A stretch of 64,000 nucleotides of DNA from positions 1-64,000 of the forward strand of contig NZ_PVBR01000025.1 of assembly GCF_002980495.1 (NCBI RefSeq), read 5' to 3'. This document shows positions 56,208 to 64,000 of the stretch, in pieces (position 1 is the stretch's first letter; every line of letters begins with the position of its first letter). The notes below the pieces were generated by a model. It did not search any database and was not told where the DNA came from. It saw only the letters and a program-made list of their open reading frames with translations. This DNA comes from Phyllobacterium phragmitis (GTDB lineage Bacteria > Pseudomonadota > Alphaproteobacteria > Rhizobiales > Rhizobiaceae). A program made the translations under genes and the position numbers.

Positions 56208-56872
56208 AATCAGCTGTCGTCCTTCTCCCCGGCCTCAACCGCGACCGCGACATGATCGCGGCACTTACCAAGATTTCCGGCAACGCGCCTGAAACCGTCT
56301 GGCAGACCGACACGGAAATTCCCGATGTCGATCTCATCGTCATTCCCGGCGGCTTCTCCTATGGCGACTACTTACGTTGCGGCGCCATTGCGGCCCGCAT
56401 GCCGGTCATGCAGGCGGTTCGCGAGAAGGCGGAAAAAGGCGTTATGATCATGGGCGTCTGCAACGGCTTTCAGATATTACTCGAAGCCGGCCTCCTGCCC
56501 GGCGCGCTGATGCGCAATGCGTCGCTGAAATTCGTCTGCCGTGAAGTGAAGCTCGAAGTGAGCAACGCCAACACCGCATTCACGCGTGGCTATGCGCCAG
56601 GTGAGATCATCCGCTGCCCCGTCGCCCATCATGACGGCAATTTCTTTGCCGATGAGGAAACGCTGAAGCGTATCGAGGGCGAAGGCCAGGTTGCCTTCCG
56701 CTACGCCGAGGGCACCAATCCGAACGGTTCGCTCAACGATATCGCAGGCATCGTCAGCGCGAGCGGCAATGTGCTCGGCATGATGCCGCATCCTGAAAAC
56801 CTGATTGAAACAGCGCATGGCGGCAATGACGGGCGCGCGCTCTTCACAGGCGTGCTGGGCATCGCCGCTTGA
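56204..56872 (+). CDS. purQ: Phosphoribosylformylglycinamidine synthase subunit PurQ
   Basis: 222-aa class I glutamine amidotransferase subunit. Nucleophile cysteine is in [20 protein letters not shown] (about residue 87), and the His-Glu pair lies in MMPHPENL near the end. It also has [13 protein letters not shown] at the start, typical of PurQ. It supplies ammonia to PurL. PurL itself is encoded 3.2 kb downstream, separated by four genes. Confidence 0.96.
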   Translation: MKSAVVLLPGLNRDRDMIAALTKISGNAPETVWQTDTEIPDVDLIVIPGGFSYGDYLRCGAIAARMPVMQAVREKAEKGVMIMGVCNGFQILLEAGLLPGALMRNASLKFVCREVKLEVSNANTAFTRGYAPGEIIRCPVAHHDGNFFADEETLKRIEGEGQVAFRYAEGTNPNGSLNDIAGIVSASGNVLGMMPHPENLIETAHGGNDGRALFTGVLGIAA

Positions 56873-56909
56873 GCGGAAAACACATGGAAATCAACGGAGG
56901 GCAGCAGCC

Positions 56910-57563
56910 TTGAAACTTTATTCGCGGCCGCTTTCTCCCTATTCCTCCATCATCCGCGGCATCATCTACGCCAAGGATTTGCCCGTAAAGCTCATCGCCC
57001 CGCCGCCGGGCATGCCCATCCCCGAAGAGTTCCGTGCAATCTCGCCGACGAAGCGCATTCCGGTGCTGATCACCGGATCGGGCGAGACGCTCTTCGAGGC
57101 GTCGGTCATTGCGGAATATCTGGAAGAGCATTTCCCTGAGACACCTCTCCTGCCCGCCGATCCGAAGGACCGGGCGCGGGTGCGCATCGTCGCCCGGATC
57201 GCCGAGCTCGACATATTGGCGCCTTCGACGCAACTTTTCATCCTTCACAGCATGAAAGAGCGCGATGATGCGGTCATCGCCGCCGAATTGGGCAAACTCC
57301 GGCAGGGCCTTTCCATCGTCGAGGAAAGGCTGTCGCACGGCCCGTTCGCGCTCGGCAGAGAGATGAGTTTTGCCGACGCCTGGCTGACGCCGATCCGCTT
57401 CATCTTCAATCCGCTGCGCAAGATGACCGGCCTGCACGACCTGCTCGATCCCTACCCGAAATTCGATGCCTGCGCCCATAATGCCGTTCAGCATCCCGCA
57501 CTCTCACGCGTATGGGACGAAATGGGCGACGGGCTGAAGGCGTTTCAGCCGGATCTCGTTTGA
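56910..57563 (+). CDS. Glutathione S-transferase family protein
   Basis: 217-aa GST. The N-terminal thioredoxin fold starts KLYSRPLSPYSSIIRGIIYAKDLPVKLI, has the cis-proline block KRIPVLITGSGETLFEASVIAEYLEEHFP, and the C-terminal helical domain ends RVWDEMGDGLKAF. Start is TTG at 56910, supported by GGAGG nine bases upstream; no suitable ATG is available. It begins 37 bases after purQ and may be read with it. Substrate is unknown. Confidence 0.88.
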   Translation: MKLYSRPLSPYSSIIRGIIYAKDLPVKLIAPPPGMPIPEEFRAISPTKRIPVLITGSGETLFEASVIAEYLEEHFPETPLLPADPKDRARVRIVARIAELDILAPSTQLFILHSMKERDDAVIAAELGKLRQGLSIVEERLSHGPFALGREMSFADAWLTPIRFIFNPLRKMTGLHDLLDPYPKFDACAHNAVQHPALSRVWDEMGDGLKAFQPDLV

Positions 57564-57610
57564 TAATTTAAAACATCCCCTCTTCTCTCCCACCTTGCGG
57601 AGTTCCACGC

Positions 57611-58027
57611 ATGAAAAGAGCCCTTCTCGTGGTTGCAGCGGCTGCAACGCTTTCGACACTTGCTGCCTGTCAATCCGGGAACGAGCCGGGCCCCGGCTCT
57701 TTGGCTCTATCGAGCGGGAATGCCGCACTTGCCACCATGGAACGCGTGGCGCTTGCCGCCAATTCATGCTGGTTCAAATCCAGGGACGCCACATTCCGCC
57801 CCTATCGGCTGGCGCCGGAATTGAACTCCTTTTCCGGCCGTCCGCGCATTCTGGTGGTGCCGGCTAAAAATCCAGGCGACCGCCCGCTGCTCGTCGTCCA
57901 GGCGGAGGGAAACCCGGCCAAGGTCGAAGCCTTCGGGCCGCTGATGCACCAGTCGAGCGGCAACCGCATCGCATCCGATATCCGCCGCTGGTCGGCGGGC
58001 GGCAGCGGCTGCGGCAGCGCAGGCTGA
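57611..58027 (+). CDS. Putative lipoprotein, 138 aa
   Basis: Lipoprotein signal with lipobox LSTLAAC (cysteine at residue 20). The mature part has a paired-cysteine pattern (NSCWFK and a final GSGCGSAG) and the segment FRPYRLAPELNSFSGRPRILVVPAKN; no known domain. Probably anchored to the inner or outer membrane, periplasmic side. It follows the GST gene on the same strand. Confidence 0.75.
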   Translation: MKRALLVVAAAATLSTLAACQSGNEPGPGSLALSSGNAALATMERVALAANSCWFKSRDATFRPYRLAPELNSFSGRPRILVVPAKNPGDRPLLVVQAEGNPAKVEAFGPLMHQSSGNRIASDIRRWSAGGSGCGSAG

Positions 58028-58061
58028 CCGCGCTCGCAACCGCGGAGCCTCGTCGGATTGT

Positions 58062-58376
58062 TCAACCCCACCGGTTGAAATGCGAGTCGCGGTCCCAGAT
58101 CGGGCGTTTGGCTTCCCGTGCCGCCTCATCCGGTCTCAGCCCGATATCGCGCAACTCGTCATCCGTCAGACTACGCAATGCCCTGCGGGTGCGCTGCACT
58201 TTGAAACCCTGTAAAATCCAGGCGAGATATTGACGGAGCGTCTTCGGTCTTGCCTGTCCATGACCATCTGTAGGCTGCTCTAACGACAGATATTTCGCCC
58301 TCATTTGGGGAACAATTGCCCTCATTGTATCCATCATTTCACTCCAATCTGCCTCAAACCGCCTGATTGTCACCAT
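58062..58376 (-). CDS. DUF1127-domain protein
   Basis: 104-aa protein ending with the DUF1127 motif RRALRSLTDDELRDIGLRPDEAAREA (about residues 64-89), preceded by a basic helical stretch. Small DUF1127 proteins in alphaproteobacteria bind RNA or affect phosphate and stress physiology; the longer N-terminus here has no clear match. It is divergent from a MocR regulator with 40 bp between the starts, so that regulator may control it. Confidence 0.83.
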   Translation of the reverse strand: MVTIRRFEADWSEMMDTMRAIVPQMRAKYLSLEQPTDGHGQARPKTLRQYLAWILQGFKVQRTRRALRSLTDDELRDIGLRPDEAAREAKRPIWDRDSHFNRWG

Positions 58377-58418
58377 TCATTGACTCAATTCCTGTTTCAA
58401 GCTAATTATTGTCACCAT
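58366..58418. promoter_or_regulatory. Direct repeat ATTGTCACCAT in the DUF1127-mocR gap
   Basis: The 11-mer ATTGTCACCAT occurs at 58366-58376 and 58408-58418, 42 bp apart in the same direction, each touching one of the two divergent start codons. Direct repeats at about this spacing are the usual binding sites of MocR-type regulators. Confidence 0.6.
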
Positions 58419-59832
58419 GACAAATTGGATACCCGATATCACGGGCTTTAAAGCACCGAAATACATTGCGATCGCCGATGCGATGGACCGGGACATTGAT
58501 GCCGGCATCCTGAAGCCCGGCGCGCGCCTGCCGCCGCAGCGTGAATTGGCCTATGGTCTGAAGGTGACAATAGGGACAATCAGCCGGGCCTATGCCCTCG
58601 CCACTGAACGCGGCCTGATCGCCGGCGAGGTCGGCCGCGGCACTTACGTGCTGGCGCGCGCGGAGCAGCAATCGATCGCGCTGCAAGGCAGCGATTTCAG
58701 GGGCGCGCGGGTCGAAGCTTCGCCTGCCCTGGCCCAAGCGCTGCGCATGGATTCGACCGCGGGCGTCAATGTCGGCCAGTCCCAAATCATCGGGCCGATG
58801 CTGGCGCAGGTCTTCATCGACGAACCGCACCGCGCCAACGACTATACGCGCACCATATCCGATGAATGGCGCGAGGCCGGCGCGGCATGGCTCGCCACCG
58901 GCGGCTGGCGCCCTGCCCTTGATACGATCATACCGACGACCGGTGCGCTGAGCGGCGTCGAGAATGTCGTCGCGGCGATAACCGCGCCGGGAGACAAGAT
59001 CGCCTTCGAGGATCTGACCTACAGCGCTCTGGCGCGCGGCGCGGCCCTCATCGGCCGGCGCGCCATCAAGGTGCGCGGCGACGAGGAAGGGCTCGACCCC
59101 GACGATTTCGAGCGCGTATGCGCGCGCGATCACCCGAAGGTGCTGGTCGTCATCCCCACGCTGAACAATCCGACGATCACCATCATGCCGGAGGAGAACC
59201 GCCGCCGGATCGCGGAGATCGCCCATCGCTACAATGTCTGGATCATCGAGGACAATATTTACGGCGAGGCGCTGGACGACGCGCCGCCGCCTTTCGCCCA
59301 TATCGCGCCCGAGCGAACCTTTCACGTCTCAGGCGTCTCGAAATTGCTGAGCGCGGGATTGCGTGCGGGCTGGCTCTCCGGGCCGCCCGGTTTCGCCAAC
59401 CAGATCACCAACGCCAAGAAGCTCATGACCGGCGGCCTGCCCTATGCCATGACCGAGGTGACCGCGCGGCTCGTCCTTAGCGGCGAAGCGGCACGGCTCA
59501 AGGCCGCCGTTCTACGCGAAATCCGGCTGAGAGGGGAAATCGCCCGCGAAATACTGGCGGGACATCGCTTTGCAAGCCACCCCCGCAGTCCCTATATATG
59601 GCTCACATTGCCCGACCCCTGGCTGCCGGGAACCTTCAAGAACGCAGCACTCGAGGCGGGCGTGGCCATCGTCGAGGCCGATGCCTTCAAGGTCGGGCAG
59701 GCCGACCGCGTCTGCCATTGCGTCCGTGCGGCTTTCTCGCTCCTCAAGACGCAAGCTGATGTCCGCCACGGCTTCACAATCCTGCGCCAGCTTCTCGACA
59801 ATGCCGGGGCGGGGTTTGACGGGATGGAGTAA
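58417..59832 (+). CDS. MocR-type regulator (GntR DNA-binding plus aminotransferase domain)
   Basis: 471-aa protein. The N-terminal GntR winged helix (about residues 12-75) reads DRDIDAGILKPGARLPPQRELAYGLKVTIGTISRAYALATERG. The rest is a fold-type I aminotransferase domain with the PLP-binding lysine in VSGVSKLLSAGLRAGW (about residue 309) and PTLNNPTITIM earlier. Such proteins usually act as transcription factors sensing PLP or amino compounds rather than as transaminases. The target is probably itself and the divergent DUF1127 gene. Confidence 0.9.
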   Translation: MTNWIPDITGFKAPKYIAIADAMDRDIDAGILKPGARLPPQRELAYGLKVTIGTISRAYALATERGLIAGEVGRGTYVLARAEQQSIALQGSDFRGARVEASPALAQALRMDSTAGVNVGQSQIIGPMLAQVFIDEPHRANDYTRTISDEWREAGAAWLATGGWRPALDTIIPTTGALSGVENVVAAITAPGDKIAFEDLTYSALARGAALIGRRAIKVRGDEEGLDPDDFERVCARDHPKVLVVIPTLNNPTITIMPEENRRRIAEIAHRYNVWIIEDNIYGEALDDAPPPFAHIAPERTFHVSGVSKLLSAGLRAGWLSGPPGFANQITNAKKLMTGGLPYAMTEVTARLVLSGEAARLKAAVLREIRLRGEIAREILAGHRFASHPRSPYIWLTLPDPWLPGTFKNAALEAGVAIVEADAFKVGQADRVCHCVRAAFSLLKTQADVRHGFTILRQLLDNAGAGFDGME

Positions 59833-59861
59833 TTTTCCTGTTTTGCTGGTATCGGCGCCAA

Positions 59862-60002
59862 GCGCCCTCGTCCTTCGAGGCTCCCCTTCGACAAGCTCAG
59901 GGTCGCACCTCAGGATGAGGGCTAGTGGCAGCGTTGCCGACCCTTCACCCTCATGGTGAGGTGTGAGCGAAGCGAGCCTCGAACCACGAGGGTGAAGGGC
60001 GC
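59862..60002. repeat. Dispersed palindromic repeat, family R5
   Basis: CGCCCTCGTCCTTCGAGGCTC...GAGCCTCGAACCACGAGGGTGAAGGGCG forms a long imperfect hairpin of about 140 bases, with an inner part containing CCTCAGGATGAGG and CCCTCATGGTGAGG. It sits just upstream of purL. Confidence 0.75.
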
Positions 60003-60105
60003 ACCATGGTTTCCGTCTTCCATCAAAAGCGGAACTGCTCTATAGCCCCGTTGAACAATCCATCCGCTTTTCGGGCCGCTCCCGTAACAAAAGAAACCGG
60101 ACGCA

Positions 60106-62328
<2,223 letters not shown>

Positions 62329-62426
62329 CCCGTTTTTCTCCCGAATTCGGTTCCGGGGGAAAAATGCCGCAATTGCGTCTCACAAGGTCCGCCCCTCTTG
62401 GATTCCATTCGGAAGGCAGACCAATC

Positions 62427-63266
62427 ATGCAAGGCGCAGGAGTGAACGTCGTCACGACGATGCATCGTGGCGGCTATGAGAAATATGGCGCGCGCATGAT
62501 CGAGAGCTTTCTCGCCCATTGGCCGCAAAACGCCACCCTGACCGTCTATGCCGAAGATTTCTCGATACCCGCAATACCGGGCCGGCTCGAATGCTTCGAT
62601 CTTCATGCAAGCTGCCCGGAACTCGTCAGGTTCAAGGAGGAGAATACCGAGTCCTGGCAGAGAGGCTATGTCGACGCGCATATGCGCAAGAATGTTGCCG
62701 CGCGGCTGCAAGCTAAGTACGACTTCAAGTTCGATGGCGTCAAATTCGCCAACAAGGTCTACGCCTATTGCCAACATGCAAAACGAACCGAAGCCCGCTA
62801 CATGGTCTGGCTCGATGCGGATACGGTAACGCTGAAGCCGATCGCTCCCGACTTCATCACGGACCTCGGCACCGGCTTCGTCCTCTATCTGGGCCGCCGG
62901 TTCACCCACAGCGAGTGCGGTTTCATGCGGTTCGACATGAGCCGCCCGAATGCCGGAAAATTCTTTGAGATCATGCAGAACATGTACAGTTCGGGTGAAA
63001 TCTACACACTCAACGAGTGGCATGATTCGTTTGTTTTCGACGTCGTACGCAGCACAGCCAGCGCCGCCGGGCTGATCGATGCGGTCAGCATTTCCGCAGA
63101 AGCGGTTTCGCGCCACCCCTTCATTCATTCTCCGCTTGGCCAATACATGGATCATCTCAAGGGAGATCAGCGCAAGCAAAGGGGGAAGTCGAGCACACGC
63201 GACTGGGGGAACGAAGTCTTTTCCCGCAAGCTGATGCGCAAGCTGCGGCTCATAGAAGACGCCTGA
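62427..63266 (+). CDS. Glycosyltransferase-like protein with DxD motif
   Basis: 279-aa protein (start ATG 62427 with GGAAGG about eight bases upstream; an ATG at 62364 gives 300 aa). It begins NVVTTMHRGGYEKYGARMIESFLAHWP and has the metal/nucleotide-sugar type motif VWLDADTVTLKPI about residue 136, followed by GFVLYLGRRFTHSECGF. This is the layout of GT-A fold transferases, although overall similarity to a named family is low. No signal peptide or membrane helix. Acceptor and sugar are unknown. Confidence 0.65.
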   Translation: MQGAGVNVVTTMHRGGYEKYGARMIESFLAHWPQNATLTVYAEDFSIPAIPGRLECFDLHASCPELVRFKEENTESWQRGYVDAHMRKNVAARLQAKYDFKFDGVKFANKVYAYCQHAKRTEARYMVWLDADTVTLKPIAPDFITDLGTGFVLYLGRRFTHSECGFMRFDMSRPNAGKFFEIMQNMYSSGEIYTLNEWHDSFVFDVVRSTASAAGLIDAVSISAEAVSRHPFIHSPLGQYMDHLKGDQRKQRGKSSTRDWGNEVFSRKLMRKLRLIEDA

Positions 63267-63424
63267 ACCAAGGCAGCGGTGAGGGGTCGAGTGCACGGGA
63301 AATCGCCAGACCGCGATTGACGCTGCCCGGCATTGTCTCCATATCATGGGAGAAAGGTTGGCATCTCTCGACTCGGATATTCGCGCCGGGAGATGCGGCA
63401 GCCGCCTGAACAGGGAGACTGCAA
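63267..63424. other. Short gap before bolA
   Basis: Nothing recognisable apart from GGGAGACTGCAA just before the bolA start, which supplies the ribosome binding site. Confidence 0.4.
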
Positions 63425-63658
63425 ATGGCGATGGACGCACACGACATCCAGAAAATGATCGAGGATGCAATTCCGGACGCGAAGGTGACGATCCGCGACC
63501 TCGCCGGCGATGGCGATCATTATGCAGCCGAAGTCGTCGCAGAGAGCTTTCGCGGAAAGTCCCGCGTTCAGCAGCATCAAATGGTCTATGACGCGCTGAA
63601 GGGCAATATGGGCGGTGTGCTTCATGCGCTGGCGCTGCAGACGAGTGCGCCAGAATAA
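63425..63658 (+). CDS. bolA: BolA-family protein
   Basis: 77-aa BolA-like protein with the invariant segment FRGKSRVQQHQMVYDALKGNMGG, where the histidine contributes to cluster binding with monothiol glutaredoxins. It helps iron-sulfur cluster handling and iron regulation. It lies 260 bp before a Grx4-type glutaredoxin gene, its physical partner. Confidence 0.93.
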   Translation: MAMDAHDIQKMIEDAIPDAKVTIRDLAGDGDHYAAEVVAESFRGKSRVQQHQMVYDALKGNMGGVLHALALQTSAPE

Positions 63659-63918
63659 ACAACGAATAGAAGACTGATAGAAAGAAGAAATCGGACGCAA
63701 ACGGGTTGCAAATCGATAGAAGAAGCGCAAACGATCCGGCGAAACCGCCATTTTCAATCATGCGTGACTTGCTTCGATCTCGATTGCGTGCTTTTTACGA
63801 GTGAAATCAAAATCACAGCAGGTCCAGAAGAAGCGGGAAAAGATTTCCGTCCGGATTTGCGTAGTAGTTCGCCGGGATTGGATAGGAACCGATACCGGCG
63901 GGATGGAAAGGATCCGAA
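63659..63918. other. Gap between bolA and the glutaredoxin gene
   Basis: About 260 bases without gene; lower GC near 63660-63700. A ribosome binding site AAGGATCC lies before the next ATG. No hairpin terminator is obvious, so read-through from bolA is possible. Confidence 0.4.
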
Positions 63919-64000
63919 ATGAGCGGCATCAGTGAATTCATCGCCAATGAAGTGAAGAGCAACGACGTCGTCGTCTTCATGAAGGGCACGCCCGGATTTC
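63919..64000 (+). CDS. grxD: Grx4-family monothiol glutaredoxin (cut by window edge)
   Basis: The first 27 codons are present: MSGISEFIANEVKSNDVVVF then MKGTPGF, the N-terminus and first strand of Grx4-type monothiol glutaredoxins just before the CGFS active site, which lies past the window end. Position behind bolA supports the call, as both form a [2Fe-2S]-bridged complex. Confidence 0.88.
   Translation, partial: MSGISEFIANEVKSNDVVVFMKGTPGF

Overview
The window looks like chromosomal DNA of an alphaproteobacterium of the order Hyphomicrobiales (Rhizobiales), most likely Brucellaceae or a close relative. This rests on gene content and order: purC-purS-purQ-purL followed by bolA and a monothiol glutaredoxin gene, a DUF1476 (ATPase inhibitor zeta-type) gene, an Omp25-type outer membrane protein, a large B12-dependent ribonucleotide reductase, oxygen-dependent cobalamin genes with a CbiG-CobJ fusion, and rhizobial-type intergenic repeats. 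Genus and species cannot be fixed from the window alone.

Layout. (1) 1-5549 is the right end of an integrated element: a truncated IS91-family transposase, an ArsR/SRPBCC/DHFR-like operon, a HigBA-like toxin-antitoxin pair, an AlpA/excisionase-like protein and a tyrosine integrase. It ends in a 53-bp copy of the 3' half of a tRNA-Leu(UAA) gene, the presumed attachment site. (2) 5638-16071 is core chromosome: wrbA, a CinA-like molybdopterin-binding protein, a universal stress protein, xanthine phosphoribosyltransferase, a Nudix hydrolase, a GGDEF protein, the class II ribonucleotide reductase gene behind a pair of NrdR boxes, and an acetyltransferase. (3) 16526-25700 holds a cyanide-insensitive type bd oxidase with its 47-aa small subunit, acylphosphatase, a Cu(I)-type P-ATPase, an SLC13 permease and an Omp25-like protein. 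(4) 26095-32441 is a dipeptidase plus dipeptide ABC transporter operon. (5) 32444-37109 has a divergent TetR/oxidoreductase pair with two operator dyads, an ABC exporter, and a siderophore-interacting protein behind an iron-responsive (RirA-type) operator.

(6) 37194-46680 is a cobalamin region: cobL on the minus strand, cobG-cobH-cobI-cobJ on the plus strand, and a flavin reductase that may be the corrin reductase CobR. Directly downstream of cobL lies a run of four very small membrane-protein genes. Three of them (35, 41 and 41 aa) are clear paralogues. This is the most novel-looking locus in the window. (7) 46849-54641 is mixed metabolism: an orphan periplasmic binding protein, a P1 peptidase, rpe, purB, a VOC protein, an alpha/beta hydrolase, an HpcH/HpaI aldolase and DUF1476. 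(8) 54895-64000 is the purine cluster (purC, purS, a 67-aa unknown, purQ, then purL) interrupted by a GST, a lipoprotein and a DUF1127/MocR divergent pair, followed by a DxD glycosyltransferase-like gene, bolA and the start of a Grx4-type glutaredoxin.

Most intergenic regions carry members of several dispersed palindromic repeat families. Some of these overlap gene ends. All function calls come from reading the sequence; no database search was run.
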